Below, piece after piece: positions 16,628-25,157 of a DNA stretch of 64,000 bases. A program made the position numbers and the translations under genes. The stretch's first letter is position 1, and every line of letters begins with the position of its first letter. The notes under the pieces are model-generated. The model was not told the DNA's origin. It did no database searches and saw nothing but the letters and a program-made list of their open reading frames with translations. Origin of the DNA: Verrucomicrobium sp. (GTDB lineage: Bacteria; Verrucomicrobiota; Verrucomicrobiia; Methylacidiphilales; GAS474); assembly GCA_028283855.1 (NCBI GenBank), contig JAPWJX010000003.1:1302001-1366000 (forward strand), written 5' to 3'.

Positions 16628-17170
16628 ATGTTTCCTTCCGCCGCGCTGAACGACACCGATCTCCGCCGCCGGCCGAATCCCTACGAGAAGCTGATCGAGA
16701 AGCTGGCCGCGCTGGAAGTCTTCCAGCGCCAGCTGCGCGAGTGCGACACGCAGGAGCGCGTCATCGAGATCACCGCGGACCACGTCCGCCGCCTGGTGCC
16801 CTTCTACCAGCTCGGCTTCTGGATGGTCGACCCGGAACGGCTCGAGTTCGTCCCCGGCCACTGCTATCCCGCCGCCGCCGCCCGCCCCCTGCAGGAAGTC
16901 GTGGCGGATGAGATCGGGGACGGCACCTTCGCCTGGGCGCTTCAGCAGACCCGCGCCGTCCTGGTCAACCACCAGCGGACCGGCCAGACCCTTTTCCTCA
17001 ACGGCCTCTCCACGCGCAGCCGCACCCTGGGCATGTTCGTCGGCATCATCCATCCGGATGAGGTGCGGCAGCTGGAACACGCGCGGGAACTGCTCTCCCT
17101 CATCTTCCTGGGGGTGACCTACACGCTGGAAAACTTCCAGCTCCTGGCCGAGCTTAAGAAGCAGGCCTAG
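16628..17170 (+). CDS. GAF-like sensory domain protein
   Basis: A 180-residue protein with no membrane segment. The segment from about residue 25 (EKLAALEVFQRQL) to the end resembles a stand-alone GAF domain: a helix, then VPFYQLGFWMVDPERLEF strands, a DGTFAWALQQTRAVLV segment and a closing long helix. A GAF assignment is by fold pattern, not by invariant residues. It is the third gene of the operon with the HDOD protein and probably gives it a sensory input. Confidence 0.65.
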   Translation: MFPSAALNDTDLRRRPNPYEKLIEKLAALEVFQRQLRECDTQERVIEITADHVRRLVPFYQLGFWMVDPERLEFVPGHCYPAAAARPLQEVVADEIGDGTFAWALQQTRAVLVNHQRTGQTLFLNGLSTRSRTLGMFVGIIHPDEVRQLEHARELLSLIFLGVTYTLENFQLLAELKKQA

Positions 17171-17177
17171 CCCCAGC

Positions 17178-18338
17178 ATGCGGGCTTTTTTCCGCGCGGC
17201 CGTTTTCCTCGTCCTCCTTTTGCCCGCCCTCCTCCGCGCGGAGGGCTGGTTCCGCTCCGAAAGCGCGGGCGGCCTCTGCCTGGCCGAGACGCGCGATCCC
17301 GTCCTGAGCGACGACCTGGCCGCCCTGGCGGAGCAGGTCCGGCGGCAGGCGGGCTTTCCCGCCGCGGGGCCGGGCGGGCGGCTTCTCCTCCGCGTGGAGG
17401 ACCAAGCCCCCGCCCCCGCCATTTTTACTCGGCGCGGGAAGGATTGGCAGGTCACCTTTTCCGGCCCGGCGCGGCTCGACGCCGCGTGGGTCCGCCCCTT
17501 GATGTCCGGCTGGCTCCTGCGGGACGCCGCGCAGGCGGGCCTGCCGGAGGGCGTCCAGACCCCCCCCTTCTGGCTGGCGGAAGGCGCGGTCCAAGCCGCC
17601 GTCGGCGGGCAGGAAATTCTCTTGGCGCAGATCGTCCGCCGCGCCGGGAAAGGGGGGAAGGTGCCGCCGCTGGCGGAGATTTTCCAATGGGCCGGCCCGG
17701 GAGAGGAGCCGCTCTTTTCCGCCTGGCGGCAGGCCTTCTCCTGGCGGGCGCGCGCCTTCCTGGCGGCTGATCCGGCCCGCGCCGATTTCCTGGCGAAATG
17801 GTGGCAGCCCGCCCCGGCCGATCCCGCGCTGGAGAAGGCGTGGCAGGCCTTCGCCCGCGAGCCGTCGCCCGCCGGTCCGCTCGCGTCCTGGGAGGAGACG
17901 GTGGAGGGCGTCCGCGCGGAGCGGGAGACCGGCCTGGTCCTGCCCGCGGAGGGAAAGCTGCCGGAAAAGAGCGCAGCCTGGGAGGACCTGCCCAAGCTGC
18001 GGGACGACCCGCGCTTCCGCGCGGCGGCGTCGGCGAAGATCGCCCGGATGGAGGTCATGGAAATGCGCGCGCAGTTTGCCTGGCGGCCGGTCTTGGCGCT
18101 CTACCGCGACGCGCTCGACGCCCTGGTCCGCGGTCATGCGGACCGTTTCCCGCAGCGCCTGGCGCTGGCGCGGAAAGGGGAGCGGGAAACGGCCGACCTG
18201 GCCCGCCGCGTCGGCGACTACCTCAATTGGTTCGAGGTGACGCGCGCGCCGCTGCCCCGGGCTGGATCGCCCTTCGCGGGCTACTTCAGGCTGGCGACGG
18301 AGTTCGAGGCCGCGCCCTTGTCCCCCGCCGGGCCGTAG
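17178..18338 (+). CDS. Exported protein of unknown function (386 aa)
   Basis: Unrecognised. It has a clear signal peptide (MRAFFRAAVFLVLLLPALLRAEG) with a likely cleavage near residue 21. A mostly helical, Trp- and Ala-rich mature domain follows. No known catalytic motif is evident; the LWLAEG-like segment around residue 135 superficially resembles peptidase-like scaffolds but lacks a metal motif. It lies seven bases after the GAF gene and so may belong to the same transcript. Its last 58 bases overlap the 3' end of the convergent amidase gene. Confidence 0.72.
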   Translation: MRAFFRAAVFLVLLLPALLRAEGWFRSESAGGLCLAETRDPVLSDDLAALAEQVRRQAGFPAAGPGGRLLLRVEDQAPAPAIFTRRGKDWQVTFSGPARLDAAWVRPLMSGWLLRDAAQAGLPEGVQTPPFWLAEGAVQAAVGGQEILLAQIVRRAGKGGKVPPLAEIFQWAGPGEEPLFSAWRQAFSWRARAFLAADPARADFLAKWWQPAPADPALEKAWQAFAREPSPAGPLASWEETVEGVRAERETGLVLPAEGKLPEKSAAWEDLPKLRDDPRFRAAASAKIARMEVMEMRAQFAWRPVLALYRDALDALVRGHADRFPQRLALARKGERETADLARRVGDYLNWFEVTRAPLPRAGSPFAGYFRLATEFEAAPLSPAGP

Positions 18339-19615
18339 GCGTCCAGGAGTCCGGCCACCACGCAGTCGGCGTATTCGCGGAAGATGCTCGGGTAGAAGCG
18401 GCCGCGGAAGAGGCGTTCCCCCTCGTAATCGCCCGCCACCAGGCGGCGGGCCACCGTGGCGTTGTTCATGAAATAGGGCTCCGTCGTCACCACCGGGCCG
18501 TCGTACTGCCGGTTGGCGCCCAAATTGCGGGCCACCACGTAATAGTTGCCGGGGTCGACCAGGCGGGTCGTCGCCGTGTTGCCGTATTCGACCGGCTTGA
18601 GCCGGGTGGCGGCGGTGAAGGCCCGCGCGATGGAGGCGGCCACCTCGTATTCCACCGGCGTGACCCGGTCCAGGACCTTGTAGAAAAGCCGGAGCTGCTC
18701 GTCCGGGTCCAGGGCCTCCTGCGGCGTGTAGGCCCCCTCGACGAAGAAGATGTTCCGGTTGTCGGAGACCAGGCGGCAGCGGCCGCTGGAAGGAGTGGCG
18801 TTGATGTAGAGGACCAGGGTGACGTCCGGCTGGAAGGAGCGGCGGATCTTCGCCCCGCGGGCCAGGAACTCGTATTTGCGCTCGAAGAGGAGGTGGCTCA
18901 TCTCCTCGATGTGCCCGCGCAGCACGCGCTCCCGCTGGCTCGGCGGGATCACCTTCCAGCGCGGCTTCCAGTCCAGGAGCGCGGCCAGCGCCTCCTCCCG
19001 CAGGTCGGCGGGGCGCAGGTCGGTGACGGGGTCGGTGTCCCGGCGGGTGGGGAAGACGGTGGCGCCCAGGGCGGTCAGCCGCTTTTCCAAAAGGCGGGCG
19101 GTGATGAGGTTCATGTCCCCCTCCTGGATGCGGCCCACGCCGGGATAGAGGGTGGAGCGGTCCTCCACCTGCCCCCAGTCCCCGCCGATGTGGCCGGGGT
19201 CGATGGCGATGCGCAGGCCCTGGAGCGGCTTGCCCTCCGGCTTCGGGGCGGCGCGGAACTGGGCGGGCGTCCGGTAGCGCCAGGGGGCCTTTTCCTTCCC
19301 CGCCGTGGCGAAGGCCAGGTGGAACTGCTCCACGCGCCGCTCCGCGCCGCTGGGGTAGAGGGTGAAGCCCTGGTCGTCGATCTTCAGCAGGGGAACCAGC
19401 GCGCGGCCGGGGTCGAAGAGGCGCAGGGACGCCTCGAACTGGGAGCGGGTGAGCGCCCCGTCATAGCGGGCCATCCAAAACCACGGGTTAGGGCTGCCCC
19501 CGGCCTGGGTCACGGGCACGTCGGCATGCTTGCCGAAGAGCCCCGAAAAAAGCCCGGCGGCCAGGACGGGGGCGCACCAGGCGGAAAATAATCCACCGAA
19601 CATCGGCGGCATCAT
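18281..19615 (-). CDS. N-acetylmuramoyl-L-alanine amidase-like exported protein (divergent Amidase_3)
   Basis: About 444 residues from the chosen ATG at 19615 (MMPPMFGGLFS, giving a signal peptide). An in-frame ATG at 19699 would overlap lysA, and another lies at 19603. A central domain carries Amidase_3 hallmarks: IAIDPGHIGGDWG with the first zinc His, EGDMNLITARLLEKRL with the zinc Glu, and TEPYFMNNATVARR with the likely catalytic Glu. The usual second zinc His (SIHAN in the family) appears as LYINA, so a ligand may be missing. It would act in the periplasm on peptidoglycan if active. It is divergent from lysA. Confidence 0.75.
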   Translation of the reverse strand: MMPPMFGGLFSAWCAPVLAAGLFSGLFGKHADVPVTQAGGSPNPWFWMARYDGALTRSQFEASLRLFDPGRALVPLLKIDDQGFTLYPSGAERRVEQFHLAFATAGKEKAPWRYRTPAQFRAAPKPEGKPLQGLRIAIDPGHIGGDWGQVEDRSTLYPGVGRIQEGDMNLITARLLEKRLTALGATVFPTRRDTDPVTDLRPADLREEALAALLDWKPRWKVIPPSQRERVLRGHIEEMSHLLFERKYEFLARGAKIRRSFQPDVTLVLYINATPSSGRCRLVSDNRNIFFVEGAYTPQEALDPDEQLRLFYKVLDRVTPVEYEVAASIARAFTAATRLKPVEYGNTATTRLVDPGNYYVVARNLGANRQYDGPVVTTEPYFMNNATVARRLVAGDYEGERLFRGRFYPSIFREYADCVVAGLLDAYGPAGDKGAASNSVASLK

Positions 19616-19697
19616 GCCGTCCCGCGCCCGGCTGACAAGACCCGTGCGGGCCTGTTTACACCCAGGGGCCGGTTTGCTAAACCTAGCTTCCTTTTTC

Positions 19698-20975
19698 ATG
19701 CACCATTTCCATCTTCAGAACGGCGGCCTGCACGTGGAGGGAGTCTCCCTTGACGCCCTGGCCAAGAAGCACGGCACCCCCCTCTACGTCTATTCCGGCA
19801 ACACCATCCTGGACCACTTCCGCCGCCTGCGGCAGGCGATGGCGCCGGTCGATCCCATGATCTGCTATGCCGTGAAGGCCAATTCCAACCTGGCCGTCCT
19901 CCGCCTCCTGGCGAAGGAGGGGAGCGGCTTCGACGTCGTCAGCGGCGGGGAGCTCTACCGCGCCCAGCAGGCGGGGGCCGACCCGGCCCGCTGCACCTTC
20001 GCCGGCGTGGGGAAGACCCGCGCGGAAATCGAGCAGGCGCTGCGCGCCGGCATCTACTGCTTCAACGTGGAGAGCGAGCCCGAGCTGCGCTTCATCAACG
20101 AGGTGGCGGGCCGCCTCAAGAAGAAGGCCCCCGTGGCCGTCCGCGTGAACCCGAACGTCGACGCGGGCACGCACAAGAAGATCACCACCGGCACCTACGA
20201 GAACAAGTTCGGCATCGCCTTCGAGGAAGTCGCCGCCCTCTACCGCGCCGCCTCCCGCCTGCCGCACCTGCATTTGCGCGGCGTGCAGATGCATATCGGC
20301 TCCCAGATCACCGGGCCGAAGCCCTTCGTCGCCGCGGTGAAGAAGATGGCTCCCCTGGTCCGCGAGCTGAAGGCGGCCTACGGCATCGAGTTCTTCGACG
20401 TCGGCGGCGGCCTGGGCATCGTCTACGACCGCGCCCTGGAAAGCGGCGAGAAGAAGTGGTGGAAGGGCCGCCAGCCCGCCATGACGCCGGACGTCTACGC
20501 CCGGCACCTGCTGCCCCTCCTCAAGCCCCTGGGCCTGCGCATCCTCATGGAGCCGGGCCGCTTCCTGGTGGGCAACGCCGGGGTCCTCCTCACCGAGGTG
20601 CTCTACGTGAAGAAGACCGGCCGGAAGAACTTCGTCATCGTCGACGCGGCGATGAACGACCTCATCCGCCCCGCCTTCTACGACTCCTACCACGAGATCG
20701 TCCCCCTCCAGCCCCGGGGCGGCAAGGCCCTGAGCAGCGACGTCGTCGGCCCCGTCTGCGAGTCGGGCGACTTCTTCTGCCACGACCGCCCGCTGGCCCC
20801 CGTCCGCTCCGGCGACCGCCTGGCCCTTTTGAGCGCGGGCGCCTACGGCTTCACCATGGCCTCCAACTACAACACCCGTCCCCGCGCCGCCGAGGTGCTG
20901 GTCAACGGCGGCAAGCCCCGGCTGGTCCGCCGCCGGGAGGAGCTGGCCGACCTGCTGAAGGGGGAAAGCGCGTGA
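19698..20975 (+). CDS. lysA: Diaminopimelate decarboxylase
   Basis: Last step of lysine synthesis: meso-diaminopimelate to lysine, PLP-dependent, cytoplasmic. It has 425 residues from the ATG giving MHHFHLQNGGLHVEG. The PLP lysine is Lys60 in YAVKANSN. HIGSQI, the DVGGGLGI phosphate loop, EPGRFLVGNAG and the CESGDFF active-site Cys segment are all present. It is first in a tightly coupled lysA-dapF-dapA-dapB operon and its stop overlaps the GTG of dapF. No Shine-Dalgarno is obvious before the ATG. Confidence 0.96.
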   Translation: MHHFHLQNGGLHVEGVSLDALAKKHGTPLYVYSGNTILDHFRRLRQAMAPVDPMICYAVKANSNLAVLRLLAKEGSGFDVVSGGELYRAQQAGADPARCTFAGVGKTRAEIEQALRAGIYCFNVESEPELRFINEVAGRLKKKAPVAVRVNPNVDAGTHKKITTGTYENKFGIAFEEVAALYRAASRLPHLHLRGVQMHIGSQITGPKPFVAAVKKMAPLVRELKAAYGIEFFDVGGGLGIVYDRALESGEKKWWKGRQPAMTPDVYARHLLPLLKPLGLRILMEPGRFLVGNAGVLLTEVLYVKKTGRKNFVIVDAAMNDLIRPAFYDSYHEIVPLQPRGGKALSSDVVGPVCESGDFFCHDRPLAPVRSGDRLALLSAGAYGFTMASNYNTRPRAAEVLVNGGKPRLVRRREELADLLKGESA

Positions 20976-21775
20976 AGCTCCCCTTCGTCAAGATGACCGG
21001 GGCGGGGAACGACTTCGTCATGGTCGACAACCGCGCCCTTTCCTTCCCCCTGGACAAGGAGCGGATCGCCGCCCTGTGCGACCGCCGCTTCGGCATCGGC
21101 GCCGACGGCCTGCTGGCCGTGGAGCCGGGCGCGGAGGGGGCCGACTTCCGCATGCGCTACTACAACGCCGACGGCGGCGAGGCCGAGATGTGCGGCAACG
21201 GCGCGCGGTGCTTCGCCCAATACGTCCGCCACCTCGGCGCGGCCGCCGGGCAGGCCACCTCCTTCCTTACCCCCGCCGGGCGGATCGAGGCCCGTTACGA
21301 GGGGGAGGAAATCCAGCTCACCCTCACCCCGCCGCAGGACTGGAAGCTTTCCCAGACCCTCGACACCCCCGCCGGGCCGCTGGAAGTCCACTCTGTCAAC
21401 ACCGGCGTGCCCCACGCCGTCGTCTTCGTGCCGGACGTGGCGGCGGTCGACGTCGCCACCCTCGGCGCCGCCCTGCGCCGCCACGCGGCGTTCGCGCCGA
21501 AGGGGACCAACGCCAACTTCGTCCAGGTCACCGGGGCCGATTCCCTGCGCGTCCGCACCTTCGAGCGCGGCGTGGAGGGGGAGACCCTGGCCTGCGGCAC
21601 CGGCGTCGTCGCCTCCGCCCTGCTGGCCCACCGCCTCGGCAAAGTCGCCGCGCCGGTCCGCGTCACCGTGGAGGGGCGCGCCATCCTCACCGTCGGCTTC
21701 CAGGAGGGCTACCAGAACGTCACCCTCCAGGGCCCGGCCCTCGTCGTCTATACCGGAGAAATCTCATGGAACTAG
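20972..21775 (+). CDS. dapF: Diaminopimelate epimerase
   Basis: Converts LL- to meso-diaminopimelate for lysine and peptidoglycan; 267 residues. The two active-site cysteines are in EMCGNGARC and LACGTG. The opening VKLPFVKMTGAGNDFVMVDN is standard. The start codon is GTG, overlapping the lysA stop (GTGA). It overlaps the start of dapA by ten bases. The coupling suggests fixed stoichiometry across the pathway. Confidence 0.96.
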   Translation: MKLPFVKMTGAGNDFVMVDNRALSFPLDKERIAALCDRRFGIGADGLLAVEPGAEGADFRMRYYNADGGEAEMCGNGARCFAQYVRHLGAAAGQATSFLTPAGRIEARYEGEEIQLTLTPPQDWKLSQTLDTPAGPLEVHSVNTGVPHAVVFVPDVAAVDVATLGAALRRHAAFAPKGTNANFVQVTGADSLRVRTFERGVEGETLACGTGVVASALLAHRLGKVAAPVRVTVEGRAILTVGFQEGYQNVTLQGPALVVYTGEISWN

Positions 21776-22650
21776 TTTTGCACGGCGTCTACACCGCCCT
21801 CGTCACCCCCTTCCGCGACGGCAAGGTCGACGAAGCCGCTTTCCGCCGTCTCGTCGAGGAACAGGTCGCCGGAGGCGTCACCGGCATCGTGCCGGTCGGC
21901 ACCACCGGGGAATCGCCCACCCTGGACTATGACGAGCACTTCCGCGTCATCCAGCTGGCGGTGGAGACGGCGCAGGGCCGCGTCGCCGTCCTGGCGGGGA
22001 CCGGCTCCAACAGCACCGCGGAGGCCATCAAGCTCTCCCAAGGCGCGCAGGACCTGGGGGCCGACGGCCTCCTCGTCGTCACCCCCTATTACAACAAGCC
22101 GAGCCAGGAAGGCCTCTACCGCTACTACACCGACGTGGCGGAGGCGACGAAGATCCCCCTCGTCCTCTACAGCGTCCCCGGACGCTGCGGCGTGGAGATC
22201 GGCGTGGAGACGGCGGCCCGCCTGGCCGCCCACCCGCGCATCGTCGCGCTGAAGGAGGCGGGCGGCAACGTCGACCGCGGCAGCGCGCTGCGCCAGGCCG
22301 TGCCGGAATCCTTCGCCCTCTTCTCCGGGGACGACGGGCTGACCCTCCCGTTCCTCTCCGTCGGCGCGGTCGGCGTCATCAGCGTCGCCTCCAACCTCGT
22401 CCCCCGGGAAGTCGTCGCCCTCGTCCAGGAATGGCGCGCCGGGAAATTTGCCGAGGCGGAGGCGCGCCACCGCCGCCTCTACCCGCTCTTCCGCGACCTC
22501 TTTATCGAGAGCAACCCCGTCCCCGTGAAGACCGCCCTGGCCCGCCAAGGGTGGATGACCGCCGACGTGCGCGGCCCGCTGGCTCCGGTGAGCGCGGCCA
22601 GCCTGGCCAAGCTGGAGGTTACCCTGGCCGCCCTGGGAGAGGCCCGCTGA
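21766..22650 (+). CDS. dapA: 4-hydroxy-tetrahydrodipicolinate synthase
   Basis: Condenses pyruvate with aspartate semialdehyde, the entry step to diaminopimelate; 294 residues. It is a TIM-barrel enzyme with GTTGESPTL near the N-terminus, the YYNKPSQEGLY tyrosine loop and the Schiff-base Lys163 in VALKEAGGN. It starts inside the end of dapF and ends one base before dapB. Confidence 0.96.
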   Translation: MELVLHGVYTALVTPFRDGKVDEAAFRRLVEEQVAGGVTGIVPVGTTGESPTLDYDEHFRVIQLAVETAQGRVAVLAGTGSNSTAEAIKLSQGAQDLGADGLLVVTPYYNKPSQEGLYRYYTDVAEATKIPLVLYSVPGRCGVEIGVETAARLAAHPRIVALKEAGGNVDRGSALRQAVPESFALFSGDDGLTLPFLSVGAVGVISVASNLVPREVVALVQEWRAGKFAEAEARHRRLYPLFRDLFIESNPVPVKTALARQGWMTADVRGPLAPVSAASLAKLEVTLAALGEAR

Positions 22651-22651
22651 C

Positions 22652-23368
22652 ATGAAGATCGCCGTCGTCGGCGCCGCCGGGCGCCTCGGTTCCGCCATCG
22701 TTCGCCTGGGCGGGGAGGAAACCGCGCCCGTCCGCCGCGGCGACGACCTGGCCGCCGCCGTCCGCGCCGCTTCCGCCGTCATCGACGTCAGCCACCACAG
22801 CCTGACCGGCGCGCTGGTGGACGCGGCCCTCGCGGCGGGCAGGGGCCTAGTCATCGGCACCACCGGCCATCCGGAGGCCGAGCTGGCCCGCCTGCGGGAA
22901 GCCTCCGCGAAGATCCCCGTCCTCCTGGCGCCGAACTTCTCCGTCGGCGTCACCCTCCTGGGCTTCCTGGCGCAAAAGGCCGCCGAAGTCCTGCGGGACT
23001 ACGACCAGGAGATCGTCGAGATGCACCACCGGCACAAGAAGGACGCCCCCAGCGGCACCGCCCGCCGCCTGGCGGAGGTCCTCTGCGCCGTGAAGGGGAA
23101 GCCCTACGCCGCGCTGGTCCGCGACGGCCGCTCCGGGGAAACCGGGGCGCGCACGGCGGACGAGATCGGTCTCCACGCCCTGCGGGGAGGAGACGTCATC
23201 GGGGACCACACCGTCGTCTTCGCCGGGGAAGGGGAGCGGATCGAGCTGACCCACAAGGCCTCCACCCGGGACACCTTCGCCGTGGGCGCGCTGCGCGCCG
23301 CCCGCTGGATCGCGGGGAAGCCGCCCGGCTGGTACGGGATGGAAGACGCCTTGGGCCTGAAGATTTAA
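22652..23368 (+). CDS. dapB: 4-hydroxy-tetrahydrodipicolinate reductase
   Basis: NAD(P)H-dependent reductase acting after DapA; 238 residues, slightly shorter than the common 250-270. The N-terminal dinucleotide motif VVGAAGRLG, GTTGH, APNFSVGV and the signature MHHRHKKDAPSGTA are all conserved. It is the last gene of the lysine/DAP operon. Neither the dapD/dapE nor the dapL branch is encoded in this window. Confidence 0.96.
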   Translation: MKIAVVGAAGRLGSAIVRLGGEETAPVRRGDDLAAAVRAASAVIDVSHHSLTGALVDAALAAGRGLVIGTTGHPEAELARLREASAKIPVLLAPNFSVGVTLLGFLAQKAAEVLRDYDQEIVEMHHRHKKDAPSGTARRLAEVLCAVKGKPYAALVRDGRSGETGARTADEIGLHALRGGDVIGDHTVVFAGEGERIELTHKASTRDTFAVGALRAARWIAGKPPGWYGMEDALGLKI

Positions 23369-23379
23369 GGTTTCTGGAA

Positions 23380-23394
23380 GCGCGTGGCACGCGC
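23380..23394 (+). terminator. GC-rich hairpin after dapB, possible weak terminator
   Basis: GCGCGT-GGC-ACGCGC forms a perfect 6-bp stem with a 3-base loop, starting 12 bases after the dapB stop. It is not followed by a T-run. It could mark the transcript end, or a partial attenuator before the next gene, but is not a canonical intrinsic terminator. Confidence 0.3.
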
Positions 23395-23411
23395 GGTGCT
23401 TCGCCTTACCC

Positions 23412-23849
23412 ATGAGTCAGCTGAAAAACCTTTGGAAGCCCGATTCCTTCACCGAATGGCTTTATCCTAAGGATCCCAACGCGCCGACTTTGGGGGAAAT
23501 CGCGGCTGCCCGGGCGCAATCGCTCGGAAAGGAAAAGGCCGGTTTTCTCGGTCGTGCCATGGAGGTGCCGCGCGTCGTTCATCGGATGGGCCTGGCGAAT
23601 TCCGCCTTCATCGGCGCCGAAAGCGGCCTGACGGGGCTGCTGCCTTTGGTGAGCGCGGCGTCCCCCTTGGCCCACGGCGGTTCTCCCGCGGAAGCCGTGG
23701 CCTTTGGCGTGGGGGGCTTGGCGACCAGCGCCGTGCTCCTGAAAAAGGAGCTTCTGCCCCGCTTTGCCTCCATATGGAACGAGGCCAAACAGGCCGACAT
23801 GAAGGGCATCCAGGGCCGGGCGTCCGAACGGGGCGGGAAAAGCGATTAA
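23412..23849 (+). CDS. Hypothetical protein (145 aa)
   Basis: Unrecognised. It is polar at the N-terminus (MSQLKNLWKPDSFTEWLYPKD) and has a central Gly/Ala/Leu-rich region (about residues 70-110) that may contain one or two membrane segments. The C-terminus is charged. No cysteines. Short intergenic spacing after dapB is occupied by a GC-rich hairpin. It is unlike its enzyme neighbours and resembles the small orphan proteins seen elsewhere in this window in size and style only. Confidence 0.6.
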   Translation: MSQLKNLWKPDSFTEWLYPKDPNAPTLGEIAAARAQSLGKEKAGFLGRAMEVPRVVHRMGLANSAFIGAESGLTGLLPLVSAASPLAHGGSPAEAVAFGVGGLATSAVLLKKELLPRFASIWNEAKQADMKGIQGRASERGGKSD

Positions 23850-23882
23850 TCCGCCTGGCGGATTGAAGATTTGAGTTTCCCT

Positions 23883-23903
23883 GCTCATGTTAAAGACATG
23901 AGC
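23883..23903 (+). promoter_or_regulatory. Inverted repeat enclosing the superoxide dismutase start codon
   Basis: GCTCATGT-TAAAG-ACATGAGC is a perfect 8-bp inverted repeat with a 5-base loop. Its right arm contains the ATG at 23898. There is no Shine-Dalgarno in front. The loop also holds a four-codon frame (ATG at 23887, stop at 23999 minus 100, i.e. 23899-23901) whose stop overlaps the start codon. It could be an mRNA hairpin that limits initiation, or a protein-binding site. Confidence 0.4.
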
Positions 23904-24650
23904 ATCACGCGCCGCCAAGCCCTCCGCACCGCCTTCTCCGCCGCCGCCGTTTCCCTGGCCGGGACCTCCCTCTTCCGGCCTTTCCTAGCCCAGGCCGCCC
24001 CGGCTCCCGCCGCCGCGCCGGCGCCCGCCGGTCCCTACGTCCTGCCGCCGCTCTCCTACGCCTACGACGCGCTGGAGCCGTACGTCGACGCCGAGACGAT
24101 GCACCTCCATCACGACAAGCACCACGCCGCCTACGTCGCCAAGCTGAACGAGGCCGTCGCCGCCTACCCGGAACTGGGAAAAAAACCGGTCGACGAGCTC
24201 CTGCGCGATTTCCAGGCCGTGCCGGACGCCATCAAGAAAGCCGTCCGCAACCAGGGCGGCGGACATGCCAACCATTCCCTCTTCTGGAAGACCCTGGCGA
24301 AGAACGGCGGCTCCGGCCCGAAGGGTGAGCTGGCCGCCGCCATCGACCGCGACCTGGGCGGCCTGGAAAAGTTCCAGGCCGACTTCACGAAGGAGGCCCT
24401 GGGCGTCTTCGGCAGCGGCTGGGCGTGGGTCATCGTCGATCCGTTGACGAAGAAGCTTTCCCTGGAATCGACGCCGAACCAGGACAGCCCGCTTTTGGAG
24501 GGGAAGACCCCGCTCTTCGGCCTCGACGTCTGGGAGCACGCCTACTACCTGAAGTACAAGAACAAGCGGCCGGACTACGCGGCGGCGTTCTGGAAGGTTC
24601 TCAACTGGGACTACGTTTCCGGCCAATACGCCGATTTGAAGAAGGCCTGA
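23898..24650 (+). CDS. Superoxide dismutase, Fe/Mn family, with Tat-type signal
   Basis: Dismutates superoxide; 250 residues from the ATG giving MSITRRQALR. The N-terminus has a twin-arginine motif and a hydrophobic stretch ending near residue 35, so the enzyme is probably exported folded. Metal-ligand motifs are present: LHHDKHHAAYV, HANHSLFW and DVWEHAYYLKY. The NQDSPL segment places a Gln in the position typical of the Mn-type or cambialistic enzymes. The frame is open back to 23871, but that extension would put the Tat motif inside the chain. Confidence 0.92.
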   Translation: MSITRRQALRTAFSAAAVSLAGTSLFRPFLAQAAPAPAAAPAPAGPYVLPPLSYAYDALEPYVDAETMHLHHDKHHAAYVAKLNEAVAAYPELGKKPVDELLRDFQAVPDAIKKAVRNQGGGHANHSLFWKTLAKNGGSGPKGELAAAIDRDLGGLEKFQADFTKEALGVFGSGWAWVIVDPLTKKLSLESTPNQDSPLLEGKTPLFGLDVWEHAYYLKYKNKRPDYAAAFWKVLNWDYVSGQYADLKKA

Positions 24651-24664
24651 CGGGCCTTCTCCTC

Positions 24665-24943
24665 ATGGAATCTCCGCAAAAACCCGTCTTACAAAAGGCG
24701 GCGGAATTCCTCGCCCGGTATCAGATCTTGGAAGGGTTGGAAGAGGTCATCGCCTACCGGGAACTCCTGGGCGAAGTCCTCAACGCGAACGGCCTGCTGG
24801 GCGAGGGGGCGGAGATCGGCGTGAAGCGCGCGGTTCGGGAATTCGCCCAGGGCCAGGGGTATAAGATCCTGACCACGGGAGTTTTTGGCCGAAATGAAGA
24901 ACTGGAACTCCCTTCCTGGTTCATCATCAAGAAAAGAGCCTAA
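24665..24943 (+). CDS. Hypothetical protein (92 aa)
   Basis: Unrecognised soluble protein starting MESPQKPVLQKAAEFLARY, largely helical, with a C-terminal basic-hydrophobic WFIIKKRA. No membrane segment or cysteine. It lies 14 bases after the superoxide dismutase stop and may be cotranscribed. It ends just before the convergent tRNA-His. Confidence 0.55.
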   Translation: MESPQKPVLQKAAEFLARYQILEGLEEVIAYRELLGEVLNANGLLGEGAEIGVKRAVREFAQGQGYKILTTGVFGRNEELELPSWFIIKKRA

Positions 24944-24956
24944 AAAGAGAAAAGCG

Positions 24957-25029
24957 GGCGACCGACGGGACTCGAACCCGCAACAGCCAGAATCACAATC
25001 TGGTGAACTACCATTGTTCTACGGCCGCC
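24957..25029 (-). tRNA. tRNA-His (anticodon GTG)
   Basis: The minus strand folds into a full cloverleaf. The acceptor GCGGCCG pairs with CGGTCGC. The anticodon stem CCAGA/TCTGG holds loop TTGTGAT with anticodon GTG, and the T-arm contains TTCGAGT. An extra G at position -1 faces discriminator C73, the identity hallmark of tRNA-His. The 3' CCA is not encoded. Confidence 0.96.
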
Positions 25030-25157
25030 ATTGGCAGGCCGGTTAATTAACCAGAGCGCCCCTGGAAACGCAAAGCGCTTTTCACGGGCCACCTAAGAAA
25101 TTCTCCTTACCTATTTCCGTTTTACTTCGGAAGGACCTTAGATTTTAATATCAATTA

